From G020348185 sp964525045 (lineage in GTDB: Bacteria; Nitrospirota; Nitrospiria; Nitrospirales; UBA8639), in assembly GCA_964525045.1 (NCBI GenBank), contig CAZGFD010000004.1, forward strand, positions 152,821 through 216,820: a stretch of DNA of 64,000 bases, in the 5' to 3' direction. Within the stretch, counting starts at the first letter, position 1. Each line of letters starts with the position of its first letter. A model generated the notes under the pieces. The model searched no databases. It was not told where the DNA came from and saw nothing but the letters and a program-made list of their open reading frames with translations. Positions 9,094 to 18,574 of the stretch are shown here, piece after piece. The position numbers and the translations under genes were made by a program.

Positions 9094-9121
9094 AAGATAA
9101 TCATGAATTATTGTGAGTCAA
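9094..9121 (-). promoter_or_regulatory. Candidate sigma-70 promoter for hsp20
   Basis: Minus strand TTGACT (9116-9121) and TATCTT (9094-9099) are 16 bases apart and about 75 bases before the hsp20 ATG. Confidence 0.45.
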
Positions 9122-9254
9122 CCTACCCTCATCACAAATGCAAATCTCTTGCAACTTGGTTTTTCCAACAGTTGGAAGTTCCTCTGACCTCATAGAAATT
9201 CAATAACCACAAAACTCCGAAAGGCAAGAGGTCAATCCGCACCGAATAGAGCCC

Positions 9255-9986
9255 CTAAGACCAGTCCGCGCCCAACCGGTCTACAATGATCTGGCGAACA
9301 ATCGTATTGGGGCCAAGGGTGGCCAAATAGACTGCGGTTTCCGCCACATCAAAAGGGCTGATTTTTCCGCTTTGGGTGATTACCGCGGGATCATGATCCA
9401 CAAGATCATCGGCAACACCGCCAGGACAAATCGCGCAGACTTTGATCCCCAATGATCGACCTTCATCTGCCAGGGCCTTGGTTAATCCCATGATCGCAAA
9501 TTTGGAGGCGCTATACGTCGCAGTTCCTGCCCAGGCATCCGTGCCTGCCACACTGGACATATTAATGATGATCCCTCCCCCGTTCGTCTTCATGTGATGA
9601 AACCCTGCGCGGCAACAAAAAAAAGTCCCGCGAACATTGGTGTTTTGAACCTCATCAAATTGTTCCGTGCTCGTCTCTACCAATGGTCCACCACCAAAAA
9701 TCCCGGCATTATTGACCAAAATATCCACGGCCCCGCACTGTTGTTTTGTTTGGGAAAACAGATGTTCAACCTGCCCTTCATTTTGTATATCGGTTGGAAT
9801 CGATAAAGCCTTCCCTCCTCGCTCGTTGATCATTCCTGCCGTCAGGGAGCACAACGACACACGGCGAGCTGCAATGATGACCGTAGCTCCCTCTTCTGCA
9901 AACCGCATTGCCACCGCTTTTCCAATCCCGCTACTACTCCCGGTCACAATTGCAATTTTTCCTTCCAGACGTTTTAATTTGTCCAT
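9255..9986 (-). CDS. Short-chain dehydrogenase/reductase
   Basis: A classical SDR of 243 residues. TGSSSGIG near the N-terminus is the cofactor-binding loop, NNAG lies about 70 residues later, and the catalytic Ser and YSASK (Tyr-x-x-x-Lys) are present. The proline after the active site (ICPGGV) is also conserved. The frame starts at TTG 10007, but AAAGGGAG lies at the right distance before ATG 9986. The substrate cannot be told; FabG-like and sugar or alcohol dehydrogenases share this layout. Confidence 0.9.
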   Translation of the reverse strand: MDKLKRLEGKIAIVTGSSSGIGKAVAMRFAEEGATVIIAARRVSLCSLTAGMINERGGKALSIPTDIQNEGQVEHLFSQTKQQCGAVDILVNNAGIFGGGPLVETSTEQFDEVQNTNVRGTFFCCRAGFHHMKTNGGGIIINMSSVAGTDAWAGTATYSASKFAIMGLTKALADEGRSLGIKVCAICPGGVADDLVDHDPAVITQSGKISPFDVAETAVYLATLGPNTIVRQIIVDRLGADWS

Positions 9987-10048
9987 GGGTACTCCCTTTG
10001 GTGACAACTATACAGTCCGCTTTTCTCCCCAAAAGCCAAAAAGGCTAC

Positions 10049-10062
10049 CTGAAACTTGAAAC
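10049..10062. repeat. Heptad repeat, two units (CTGAAAC TTGAAAC)
   Basis: A two-unit member of the CTGAAAC family in the gap between the dehydrogenase and the small plus-strand gene. Confidence 0.6.
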
Positions 10063-10131
10063 CCGTCCGAGTCTTTTATCACAATCACCCTATCCCACAC
10101 TTTTCGGGATGTAAAGGAGATACCACCCCCC

Positions 10132-10452
10132 ATGGATTTACCTTCCAATCACCGTGTAGAAATAAGCGTGAGTTACCGGTTTGCCCAAGAACACAATTGG
10201 GTTATTCAGGGAATCACAGGCTTTTTTTCAGCCTATTTCATGGAGAAGCCAGGTTTTTGCGTCCTCCGTCATTTTGAAGAACTGGAAACCGGGATGCACG
10301 TCTGGCTATGTGAAGTTCCACCGAACATGCGAGTCCAAGGCCTCCTGAAACGGTTGCAAGTAGACTTACCCCCGTTTCAGGTAACTGAGCGTACCCCGAC
10401 AGAAGCCGCTCCGATCACGCGTCACGTGATCGACTGTCAGACGGAAACCTGA
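10132..10452 (+). CDS. Conserved-looking hypothetical protein, 106 residues
   Basis: I do not recognise a family. The protein has no signal peptide or membrane segment, is mixed alpha/beta by composition, and has a central aromatic stretch (FFSAYFMEKPGF). AAGGAG lies 14 bases before the ATG, slightly long spacing. It is flanked by the minus-strand dehydrogenase and oligopeptidase genes, so it is probably a single-gene transcript. Codon use looks like the neighbours, which is the main support for calling it real. Confidence 0.6.
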   Translation: MDLPSNHRVEISVSYRFAQEHNWVIQGITGFFSAYFMEKPGFCVLRHFEELETGMHVWLCEVPPNMRVQGLLKRLQVDLPPFQVTERTPTEAAPITRHVIDCQTET

Positions 10453-10504
10453 GAAAAGGAAGGGTTCACAAAAGATTCAGGTTGGACTTACTCTTTCAGC
10501 CAAT

Positions 10505-12574
10505 TCATGCTTTCACACCGGCCAATTGTAATAGGAACGCATAAATAAACGCGGTTTCTCTGTGCCGTTTAAAGCGTCCCGACGCGCCTCCATGACCGGC
10601 CTCCATATTGGTTTTCAGCAAAAGGTAATGGTCGTCGGTTTTAAACGTGCGTAATTTGGCCACCCACTTCACGGGCTCCCAAAATTGTACCTGGGAATCA
10701 TGGAGCCCGGTGGTGACGAGCATATGAGGATAGGTTTTAGCCTCAATATTGTCATATGGGGAATAGGACAGCATATAATCGTAGAATTGTTTTTGATTGG
10801 GGTCTCCCCACTCATCATATTCCCCCGTGGTCAGTGGAATCGACGCATCAAGCATCGTCGTCACCACATCGACAAAGGGGACTTGGGCAATCACACCCTT
10901 AAACAGGTCGGGCCGCATGTTAGTCACTGCTCCAACCAGGAGCCCGCCGGCACTGCCCCCCATAGCAAAGAGTTGCTGTGGGTGGGAATATTGTTTCTCA
11001 ATGAGGTATTCCGCGCATGCGATAAAATCCGTAAACGTATTTTTCTTGTTCAACAGTCTTCCGTCATCATACCACCGCCGTCCTAATTCCTCTCCCCCAC
11101 GAACATGCGCGATGGCAAAGACAAATCCACGATCCAACAAACTGAGTCGCGAGGCGCTAAAACCGGCATCCATGCTCATCCCATAGGACCCATATCCATA
11201 CAGTAAGAGAGGGTGCTGGCCATCCGGTGTAAATCCTTTGCGATAGACGAGCGAGATCGGAACGGACACGCCATCACATGCTGAAGCATAGAGGCGTTCA
11301 GTTTGATAATTCTTTGAATCGAAATCTCCCAGTACTTCTTCCTGCTTCAGAAGGACTCTTTCCTTCGTGTGCATATTGTAATCGTAGATCGTCATCGGCG
11401 TGGTCATTGAGGTGTAGCCGAAACGCAGCACGGGTGTTTGGAGTTCGTAATTATCTCCAAACGCGACATAATACGTTGACTCCCAGAAATCAAGCTCATA
11501 TTCACCTTCTCCCTTCCAAGGAACAATTCGGAGATGCGTGAGGCCCTGCTTGCGTTCCTCCAAAACCATAAATTCCTGAAACAGTTCCACCCCTTCGAAT
11601 AGGACATTTTCCCGGTGTGGGACAAGTTCTTTCCAATGCTCCTTGCCCGGCGTGCGAATATCCACGGTCATCAGGCGAAAATTTTTTGCTTGATCGTTCG
11701 TGCGAATATAAAACCGATCTTCAAAATGATCCACATCGTATTCATGTCCTCGTTCGCGAGGGTGGACAATCTGAAATTTTCCAAGCGGGTCGTCGGCTTC
11801 CAGATACCGATATTCACTTGTGACCGTCTGGTGAGACGAGATCATGACATATCGTTTGGACTTGGTTTTAAAAACAGAGACCGAAAAGGTTTCATCCGTT
11901 TCCTCGTACACACATTGATCATCAGCCGGGTTGGTTCCTAAGACATGCCGGCAGATCTGATTCGACCGAAGCGTGTGCGGATCCTGTTTGCTGTAGAACA
12001 ACGTCCGGTTATCATTCGCCCAATCCATATTACCGGTGACATCGGGAATGATATCGGACAGGACTTCGCCGGTCGTGAGATTTTTCACGAAAATGGTATA
12101 GATCCGGCGACCTTGGGTATCGACCGCATAGGCAAGAAGTTCATCATTCAAACTTAGCATCCAGTTGCCTAGGGAAAAATATTCGTGACCCTGTGCCAGG
12201 ACATTCCCGTCCAACATGATCTCTTCCTGACTCTCTAACGTGTGACGTTTGCGGCAATATATTGCATATTCTTTATCTGTTTCGTACCTGACGTAATACC
12301 AATACGCTCCCATGAGAAAGGGGACAGACAAATCGGTTGGCTTTATCCGTCCCTTGATTTCCTGAAACAAGGTTTCCTCAAGTTCTTTGGTCTGACCCAA
12401 CGCTTTTTCGGCATAGTCATTTTCAGCATTCAGGTAGTCCACAACTTCCGGATTGTCTTTATTTCTCATCCAATAATACTCATCAATCCGTATATCCCCG
12501 TGCTTTTCCAAGGTGTGAGGTATTCGGTTGGCCTTGGGAGGTTGCAACACCTGTCGATTATGAAATTGGGTCAT
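10505..12574 (-). CDS. ptrB: Oligopeptidase B (S9 family serine peptidase)
   Basis: Cleaves short peptides, typically after Arg or Lys, in the cytosol. The N-terminal ~400 residues are the seven-bladed beta-propeller gating domain, and the C-terminal ~280 residues are the alpha/beta hydrolase domain. The catalytic triad is Ser541 in GGSAGG, Asp626 in LHDSQV and His661 in AGHGGASGR. The opening PPKANRIPHTLEKHGDIRID is typical of PtrB/S9A. The 689-residue length fits. Confidence 0.93.
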   Translation of the reverse strand: MTQFHNRQVLQPPKANRIPHTLEKHGDIRIDEYYWMRNKDNPEVVDYLNAENDYAEKALGQTKELEETLFQEIKGRIKPTDLSVPFLMGAYWYYVRYETDKEYAIYCRKRHTLESQEEIMLDGNVLAQGHEYFSLGNWMLSLNDELLAYAVDTQGRRIYTIFVKNLTTGEVLSDIIPDVTGNMDWANDNRTLFYSKQDPHTLRSNQICRHVLGTNPADDQCVYEETDETFSVSVFKTKSKRYVMISSHQTVTSEYRYLEADDPLGKFQIVHPRERGHEYDVDHFEDRFYIRTNDQAKNFRLMTVDIRTPGKEHWKELVPHRENVLFEGVELFQEFMVLEERKQGLTHLRIVPWKGEGEYELDFWESTYYVAFGDNYELQTPVLRFGYTSMTTPMTIYDYNMHTKERVLLKQEEVLGDFDSKNYQTERLYASACDGVSVPISLVYRKGFTPDGQHPLLLYGYGSYGMSMDAGFSASRLSLLDRGFVFAIAHVRGGEELGRRWYDDGRLLNKKNTFTDFIACAEYLIEKQYSHPQQLFAMGGSAGGLLVGAVTNMRPDLFKGVIAQVPFVDVVTTMLDASIPLTTGEYDEWGDPNQKQFYDYMLSYSPYDNIEAKTYPHMLVTTGLHDSQVQFWEPVKWVAKLRTFKTDDHYLLLKTNMEAGHGGASGRFKRHRETAFIYAFLLQLAGVKA

Positions 12575-12630
12575 AGCGGTATCGCAGTCCTTTCATCCCG
12601 TTGTTCATTCAAGAAATCAGACAAATGCGC

Positions 12631-13056
12631 CTACTCCTCTGTATGTTGGCGCGATCGTGTTTGCTTTAACTGCCCATGGCGTTTCTTCTCTTTAAGCCGT
12701 TTTTCTTTTATTCCCTTTGACAATTTCGTCGGCACTCGAGGAGTTCTTGGTTTCAAAGCCATCTCAAGAAGGCCAGTGAATCGTTCGAGCAAATCATCCC
12801 GGTTCGCCGATTGGCTTCTATATTTTTGAGATTGTAATCGGAGGACCCCCGACTTATTCACTCGAGTGTGCAGACAGGCCAGGATGCGTTTTTTTTGATA
12901 CGTATTCAACCTTTCAGTTTTTTTCACGTCGAAATAAAGAGTCACCCGGCTACTCACTTTATTCACATGCTGCCCGCCCGGCCCCCCACTTCTTGACATG
13001 GTAAACCGCAACTCCGTTTCGGGGATGAACAAGGTTTTGCCTATCAGAATATCCAT
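12631..13056 (-). CDS. arfB: Alternative ribosome-rescue factor / peptidyl-tRNA hydrolase ArfB (YaeJ)
   Basis: ArfB hydrolyses peptidyl-tRNA on ribosomes stalled without a stop codon. Residues 27-29 are the catalytic GGQ in GGPGGQHVNK. Residues 105-141 form the basic, probably disordered tail (KLSKGIKEKRLKEKK) that enters the empty mRNA channel. At 141 residues it lacks codon-recognition domains, separating it from release factors 1 and 2. It follows ptrB on the same strand upstream by 56 bases. Confidence 0.93.
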   Translation of the reverse strand: MDILIGKTLFIPETELRFTMSRSGGPGGQHVNKVSSRVTLYFDVKKTERLNTYQKKRILACLHTRVNKSGVLRLQSQKYRSQSANRDDLLERFTGLLEMALKPRTPRVPTKLSKGIKEKRLKEKKRHGQLKQTRSRQHTEE

Positions 13057-13285
13057 GTTTTGAGACGAAAAGCCTGTTCATAGCATTGGGGAGTTCAACC
13101 AGTTGTCCGTTACGAATCATCCGCAACGCCCATACATCGCCCTTACAAGTGAGGGGTCACTGCCTCATCTCCCCTTTTCAATCCGGGGTGGCCTGGAATG
13201 AAAAACCCACCCTAAGATGTTTACCCTAAATTGTAATTTTCATGGGCTGAATCACGATAACCCAAAGCTGAAATCGGCTGCAATG
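13057..13285. other. Gene-free stretch upstream of arfB
   Basis: No convincing open frame or RNA gene is seen. Short self-complementary pieces are present near 13152-13165 (GTGA/TCAC) but no strong promoter could be read. The tandem hairpins at 13286-13366 close the gap. Confidence 0.4.
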
Positions 13286-13310
13286 AACCCCAATTTGCAA
13301 GGGGTTTTTG
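13286..13310 (+). terminator. Possible plus-strand stem-loop with T run
   Basis: AACCCC (13286-13291) pairs with GGGGTT (13301-13306) around a 9-base loop and runs into TTTTG. No plus-strand gene precedes it within 800 bases. Confidence 0.4.
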
Positions 13311-13321
13311 TCCACTTCCGT

Positions 13322-13366
13322 CACAAAAAAAAAGCAGGGACCTTGGATTCTGTCCCTGCTTTTTTC
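13322..13366 (-). terminator. Bidirectional terminator after the second sigma factor gene
   Basis: The perfect stem AGCAGGGA/TCCCTGCT is flanked by nine A on the left and six T on the right, so it would work in both directions. On the minus strand it lies about 95 bases past the sigma factor stop codon. Confidence 0.85.
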
Positions 13367-13461
13367 TTCCAATATTAAGTTTTATTACTTAGAATTTTTC
13401 ACTCTCGATAAATGTAAATCCTTTCCCCTCCCTCCCTCAAGGTAATGGAAATATTTTAACA

Positions 13462-14715
13462 TTACCGGAGTTCAGCCAGCATGGCTTTCATATGGGGTTC
13501 TTTTAATTTCTTGAGTGCCACAACTTCAATCTGGCGAATGCGCTCCCGGGTCACCGACAAACTTCGTCCAACCTGCTCCAATGTCCACGGCTCCTCTTGC
13601 CCAATTCCAAAACGCAAGCGAATGACTTGCTCTTCTCTGGGGGTCAGAATACTTAATATCTCTCCCAGTCGTCGGGACGTGTGCTTTTGATTGATTTTCA
13701 CATCTGGACCGATGACTCCCAAATCCGAAATCATTTCACTCAGATGCGCATCCCCCTCCACAGGAGGCGTATCTAAGGAAATCGGTTCCTGAAATGCTTG
13801 CACCGTCTCTTTGATTCTCGCTGGATTCATGTCCAATTCTCGTCCGATTTCTTCATGATTCGGCTCTCGATTGAATTGTTGAGATAGCCGCTGTGCGGTC
13901 TTGGAAATTTTGTTGGCGGCTTCAGTCGTATGAACCGGCACCCGGATGGTTCTTGACTGGTCGGACACCGCTCGAGTGATCCCCTGGCGGATCCACCACG
14001 TGGCATAGGTGCTAAATTTAAAACCCCGTTGATATTCAAATCGTTCGGCAGCTTTCATCAAGCCGATGTTTCCCTCTTGGACAAGGTCCAGGAAACCCAG
14101 TCCTCTCCCCACATACCGCTTAGCCACGTCAACCACCAGGCGCAAGTTACTTTGAACCAATTCATCTTTCGCTTGTTCGATTTTAATCCGATCGGACTCA
14201 ATTCGCCTTTTGATAGCCGAAAACTCTTCGATAATACTCTGCCCCGCCTTGCCCATGTCACCGGTGGCATTCTGCAGGGCCGCCAGCGAGGAATAGACTT
14301 CTTGGATGGCTGGAGCAGAAAAGCCACTTAATTTCTTTGCCTGAGTCAACCGGTCAATGGTGTCAGTGACCATCGGTTGGGTTTTCAAACATGCCGCCAA
14401 TCGAATGGCTTTTTTCAACTGAACTCGAATTCGGGAAGTGCCGTCATATAACTGTTTTGCCAACTCCACTTCTCGGTCCCGAGCCAAAAGGGGCCTGGAC
14501 CGGAAAACCTTGAAATAGATGGTTTCCAATGTCGCGGATCCAGATTCCCTCTGGGAGGTCCCGTGAGTATTTCTTGGAAGGGATTTTTCTCGCTCGCTAC
14601 TATCGGAATCCCAGCAATCCTGATCCCCTAGACGCTTGAGGCCCCGAATCTGCCCGCTCCCGTTTCGAATCTCAGGTCGTACATCTCTGCCAGATTTCAT
14701 CGGTATTGTTTCCAT
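13462..14715 (-). CDS. RNA polymerase sigma-70 family factor (group 2, RpoS/RpoD-like)
   Basis: A 417-residue sigma factor with regions 2-4 complete: region 2 (LVQSNLRLVVDVAKRYVGRG, then EYQRGFKFSTYATWWIRQ), region 3 (PVHTTEAANKI) and region 4 ending in the helix-turn-helix VTRERIRQIE. It lacks region 1.1 and the long non-conserved insert of the true rpoD at 18811, and its first ~75 residues are low complexity. ATG 14715 follows AAAGGA at good spacing; the frame also opens at GTG 14775. It follows the DegP gene on the same strand, so an envelope or stationary-phase stress role is plausible but only inferred. Confidence 0.85.
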   Translation of the reverse strand: METIPMKSGRDVRPEIRNGSGQIRGLKRLGDQDCWDSDSSEREKSLPRNTHGTSQRESGSATLETIYFKVFRSRPLLARDREVELAKQLYDGTSRIRVQLKKAIRLAACLKTQPMVTDTIDRLTQAKKLSGFSAPAIQEVYSSLAALQNATGDMGKAGQSIIEEFSAIKRRIESDRIKIEQAKDELVQSNLRLVVDVAKRYVGRGLGFLDLVQEGNIGLMKAAERFEYQRGFKFSTYATWWIRQGITRAVSDQSRTIRVPVHTTEAANKISKTAQRLSQQFNREPNHEEIGRELDMNPARIKETVQAFQEPISLDTPPVEGDAHLSEMISDLGVIGPDVKINQKHTSRRLGEILSILTPREEQVIRLRFGIGQEEPWTLEQVGRSLSVTRERIRQIEVVALKKLKEPHMKAMLAELR

Positions 14716-14851
14716 CGTCGCAATCCTTTCCGTTTCCGGTGGTGTAAGGGTCACCCAGGACCACTTTCCTCTCACCTCATTTCTGTGAAGGCACCAACAT
14801 GGGACAGATCACAGTTTCTGCTCCACCCCTCCATGAAAGCTCCACTCAGCC

Positions 14852-16369
14852 CTAAGCCTTTACCGTGAGAAATAACGGCGTCCCCAATCGGTTGATAAAG
14901 AGCAGCGCGATTTCATTCTCTTCTAAAGAATTGGCAACCCGATAGTAGTCTTGAAGCGAGGAGATTTGTTGACGGTTGACTTCCCGAATCACGTCACCAC
15001 GAGACAACCCTGCTTGCTCAGCCGGACTCCCAAGAGCCACAGCTGTCACCACGACACCTTCGGTTGCGCGGTCAATGCCATACTGTTGTGCCGTGTGAGA
15101 ATTCACGGGCTCAACCTTAATGCCAGCCAAACCCTGCTCTTCTGAATCGTGATTCGCCTTGGCAATCTCCTTATTGGATGGTTGCGCCGCAATCTTCGTC
15201 CTCAGCTCTTGCTCACGACTTTCGCGAACGACCAGGATCGACACCGAAGTTCCTACGGGTGTTTGTATGACTTCCTTTTGAAGCCCTCGGGGATCCTCAA
15301 CGGATTTGCCTTGATATTTCACAATGACATCTCCGCGCTGAATACCGGCCTTTTCAGCAGGACTTCCCGGCCTGACATCGGTCACCAGAGCTCCTGCCGC
15401 TTCATTGAGCTCAAAGCTGGCGGCGAGATCAGGCGTGACCTCCTGGATACCAATGCCCAGGAAGCCTCTAACCACTTTTCCGTCGTTCTTGAGACTGGTG
15501 TAAATAGGCTGTGCCATGTCGGATGGGACGGCAAAACCCACACCCTGGTAACCACCGGATCGAGAAAGGATCGCGGTGTTGATGCCAATTAATTCACCAG
15601 TGGCGTTGACCAACGCTCCTCCCGAATTCCCAGGATTAATGGCGGCATCGGTCTGAATGAAGTCTTCATATTGGGTAATACCCATTCCCCCACGGCCCAC
15701 CGCACTGACAATTCCCTGGGTCACCGTGGCAGTCAATCCAAAGGGGTTCCCAACAGCCAAGACATAATCCCCTACCTGCAGCTTCGAAGAGTCTCCCCAT
15801 TTGAGATGGGGCAGATTGGAACCATCAATCTTGATAACGGCCACATCAGTCTGTGGATCACTTCCAACCACCGTACCTTTAAATTCCCGTTTATCGAATA
15901 GCCTGACTGTGACGCGTTCGGCACCATCGACGACATGGTGGTTCGTCACCACATGACCATCGGGGGATACGATGACCCCCGATCCCATGCCCATTCCAGG
16001 CGGCCGGTTAAAGTTGTCCGGAGAAAAAGGCGATTGAGAAAAATCTTCCGGGGACCCAAAGGGAGGGAAGGTCATTTCCTCAGGTCTCTCTTCGATCACC
16101 GTAATATGGACGACCGCTGGTCTGACTACCTTTGCGACACTCGAAAATCCTGGATTCTGACGTCCGTCCAGGGGCACCGTTGAGGATATGGAGCCATCCG
16201 TTGAAATTGCCGCATTGAGATCAGGTGGTTGATTCAGAACACCAACGAGTAAGGTCCCGCTCATCCAGCCTACCAACATCAGGCACCCGGCGGTACCAAC
16301 CGTTTTATACATTTTTCGAACTGTGACTTTTGCCCAGAATGAGCGGAGTTGATGAATCACCTGTTCCAT
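14852..16369 (-). CDS. DegP/HtrA-type periplasmic serine protease with two PDZ domains
   Basis: A 505-residue envelope protease/chaperone. Residues 22-45 are a single hydrophobic segment, which may be a signal peptide or a membrane anchor. The trypsin-like domain has the triad His145 (TNHHVV), Asp175 (TDVAVIK) and Ser249 (GNSGGAL). Two PDZ domains follow at about 285-380 and 405-500. AAAGGAGG stands before the ATG. Between this gene and the histidine kinase lies a direct repeat that looks like a binding site for the adjacent response regulator. Confidence 0.93.
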   Translation of the reverse strand: MEQVIHQLRSFWAKVTVRKMYKTVGTAGCLMLVGWMSGTLLVGVLNQPPDLNAAISTDGSISSTVPLDGRQNPGFSSVAKVVRPAVVHITVIEERPEEMTFPPFGSPEDFSQSPFSPDNFNRPPGMGMGSGVIVSPDGHVVTNHHVVDGAERVTVRLFDKREFKGTVVGSDPQTDVAVIKIDGSNLPHLKWGDSSKLQVGDYVLAVGNPFGLTATVTQGIVSAVGRGGMGITQYEDFIQTDAAINPGNSGGALVNATGELIGINTAILSRSGGYQGVGFAVPSDMAQPIYTSLKNDGKVVRGFLGIGIQEVTPDLAASFELNEAAGALVTDVRPGSPAEKAGIQRGDVIVKYQGKSVEDPRGLQKEVIQTPVGTSVSILVVRESREQELRTKIAAQPSNKEIAKANHDSEEQGLAGIKVEPVNSHTAQQYGIDRATEGVVVTAVALGSPAEQAGLSRGDVIREVNRQQISSLQDYYRVANSLEENEIALLFINRLGTPLFLTVKA

Positions 16370-16429
16370 AAGACCCTCCTTTTGGGTGTATTGATTTTGA
16401 TAGTTCTACATTTAACACTCAGACATGAG

Positions 16430-16452
16430 AGTCAAATTAAGAACAGATTAAA
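16430..16452 (-). promoter_or_regulatory. Candidate response-regulator box abutting a -35 element upstream of degP-like gene
   Basis: On the minus strand TTTAAT (16447-16452), five bases, then CTTAAT (16436-16441) is a direct repeat with an 11-base period, as used by OmpR-class regulators such as PmrA. TTGACT (16430-16435) follows immediately as a -35. No good -10 lies 16-18 bases downstream, which suits an activated promoter. Confidence 0.45.
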
Positions 16453-16490
16453 ATTTTTTAATAGAGGAAAAGTTCCAAAAATTCAGGAAC

Positions 16491-17903
16491 TTATGGCATG
16501 GAAGGAGAGAGTGGCAATAAAACCGTGAAGGAGGATCCCTGGTTTGGCATACTTTGGACGCGAATCGCGCCCTTATGGGTTTCGACGATCCATTTGCAGA
16601 TTGAAAGGCCCAACCCCGTCCCTTTGGTGGAATGACTTCGAGCTGAATCCGTTCGATAAAATCGATCGAAAATTCTCGGTTGGTCTTCTAAGGAAATCCC
16701 TATTCCTTGATCTTTGACTATAAATTCTCCCTTTTCACCGTTTGGCACGAGAGACATTTCTACGGTGTCCCCCGGGTGAGAATACTTAATGGCATTGTCA
16801 ATCAAATTTAAAAACAGTTCCCGTAAACGGAATTCATCACCCCTGACCATCATAGGGGATATCTCCTTCACGACAGTCTCGACTTGTCGATCCTTCCCAA
16901 GGACTATTGCCTGTTGCTGTACATCGCGCAACAGGTCATCCAGTTGAACCGGGGCTTGCTGCAATTTAATTTCTCCGAGATCGGCTCTGGACAGGAACAG
17001 GAGTTCGTCCACTATACGACTCATTCGGTCAATTTCCTCTAAATTGCTTTCTAACACCTGCCGATAGTCCTCTGCACTACGAGGACGACGAAGAGCCAAC
17101 TCGGTCTCTCCCTTCGTGATGGTGAGAGGAGTCCGTAACTCATGGGAGGCATCGGCACTAAAAAGCCGAATCTGACGAAAGGAGACTTCTAATCGTGCGA
17201 TCATATCATTAAACGTGGACGCGAGCCTTCCAATTTCATCGGTTGACCGGGGCGTAGTGATTCGTTGCGTTAAGTCCCCCGCGGCGATGCGCTGAGCTGC
17301 GTGGGTAATGGAATCAACAGGTCGAAGAGCCCGACCCGCAAGAAACCATCCCCCGAGTAATGACACAATCACCGCAAGCGGAGAAGCGATCAACAGCGCG
17401 AGCAACAGTCGGTCCAACATATCGACGGTTGGTTGTAATGAGGTTCCAACCCGCAAAATATTCACAAGTCGCTCGCCATGCCTGATGGGAACGGACAACA
17501 GCCGGAAGGGAACACCTTGATCAAATCGTACCGATTCAAAGGTCGCTTGTCCGTTTAACGAAGCTTGAAAAGCGGTTTGACTCAAGGGAATTTCCCGGCT
17601 TTGAATGTTCGCCGACTGAATGGTGACTTGGCCGGCTGGCCCGAAGATTTGGAAAAATTTATCCAATAAAGCCAATTCAGGAAAGTCTTGGGACAAATCT
17701 TCGAAAATGAGAAACGGCCCAAAGCGATGTTCCCCCAATGTCCGCACCGCAACCGCCGCCGCTTCTTCCAGGGAGGCATCCACTTCATCTTGCATGGCCT
17801 TGGACATCACCACATAGATGACTCCGGCAAAAATGACCAGAATTAAACCTAAGGCCAGGCCATACCACAGAGTCAACCGTATCCGGATGGTGGCGTTCTT
17901 CAC
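16491..17903 (-). CDS. Sensor histidine kinase with HAMP domain
   Basis: A 470-residue membrane kinase. The first transmembrane helix is at residues 11-33, a periplasmic sensor covers about 34-163, the second helix is 164-188, and a HAMP linker follows to about 240. The phosphoacceptor is His254 in SADASHELRTPLT. The ATP-binding domain has its N box (LFLNLIDNAIKYS), DQGIGI and GTGLGLSI. Its start overlaps the stop codon of the response regulator gene (ATGA at 17900-17903), so the two are translated together. The layout resembles CusS-type kinases. The signal is unknown. Confidence 0.93.
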   Translation of the reverse strand: MKNATIRIRLTLWYGLALGLILVIFAGVIYVVMSKAMQDEVDASLEEAAAVAVRTLGEHRFGPFLIFEDLSQDFPELALLDKFFQIFGPAGQVTIQSANIQSREIPLSQTAFQASLNGQATFESVRFDQGVPFRLLSVPIRHGERLVNILRVGTSLQPTVDMLDRLLLALLIASPLAVIVSLLGGWFLAGRALRPVDSITHAAQRIAAGDLTQRITTPRSTDEIGRLASTFNDMIARLEVSFRQIRLFSADASHELRTPLTITKGETELALRRPRSAEDYRQVLESNLEEIDRMSRIVDELLFLSRADLGEIKLQQAPVQLDDLLRDVQQQAIVLGKDRQVETVVKEISPMMVRGDEFRLRELFLNLIDNAIKYSHPGDTVEMSLVPNGEKGEFIVKDQGIGISLEDQPRIFDRFYRTDSARSHSTKGTGLGLSICKWIVETHKGAIRVQSMPNQGSSFTVLLPLSPSMP

Positions 17904-18574
17904 GAATCGGCTCTTATCATATACCCGCTGCCCCGAACCGTCTGGATCAAGCTACTCTCTCGTCCCCGATCAATTTTATTCCGTAAGTAACTAATATACA
18001 CATCTATCACATTGGTGAAGGTATCGAAATCAAGATCCCACACATGTTCGGTAATCATCGGACGGGTCAACACCCGACCGGCATTTCGCATGAGATATTC
18101 CAATAAGGCATATTCCTTTGCGGTCAATTCAATACGCTCACCGGCACGAGTCACTTCTCGTGTCACGGGGTTCAACACCAAGTCTTCAACCTGAAGCGTG
18201 CCAGTGGGCGTTCCGCTGGCACGGCGAAAGAGGGCGCGCGCGCGCGCGATCAGTTCTTCAATAGCAAAGGGCTTGGTCAAATAATCATCTGCTCCGGCAT
18301 CTAAGCCCTTCACTCTTTGATCAACTTCCGAGCGGGCGGTGAGAATCAAGACCGGTGTTTTGACACCTGCCGCCCGTAATTGCCTCAAGAGTTGCAGCCC
18401 CGGCAATCCGGGAAGCATCAAATCCAAGATGATCAAATCGTAATTGACCCCCTGTGCCCAATCGAGTCCCGTGGTTCCATCGACACACACATCCACGGCA
18501 TAGCTTTCTTCTTCCAACGCCCGGCGAATAAAGGAAGCGACCTTTGGTTCATCTTCTACAAGAAGTAATCTCAT
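17900..18574 (-). CDS. OmpR-family response regulator
   Basis: The 224 residues comprise a receiver domain (acidic Asp8-9, phosphorylated Asp51 in LIILDLMLPG, the conserved Lys in TKPF near 105) and a C-terminal winged-helix DNA-binding domain (about 125-222) with the family run NVIDVYISYLRNKID. It is the upstream gene of an ATGA-coupled pair with the kinase. A direct repeat of its class stands 1.4 kb downstream, before the DegP gene. Confidence 0.95.
   Translation of the reverse strand: MRLLLVEDEPKVASFIRRALEEESYAVDVCVDGTTGLDWAQGVNYDLIILDLMLPGLPGLQLLRQLRAAGVKTPVLILTARSEVDQRVKGLDAGADDYLTKPFAIEELIARARALFRRASGTPTGTLQVEDLVLNPVTREVTRAGERIELTAKEYALLEYLMRNAGRVLTRPMITEHVWDLDFDTFTNVIDVYISYLRNKIDRGRESSLIQTVRGSGYMIRADS

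Noticed and set aside
9019..9250. CIRCE operator for hsp20
   Set aside because: No TTAGCACTC-type inverted repeat was found.
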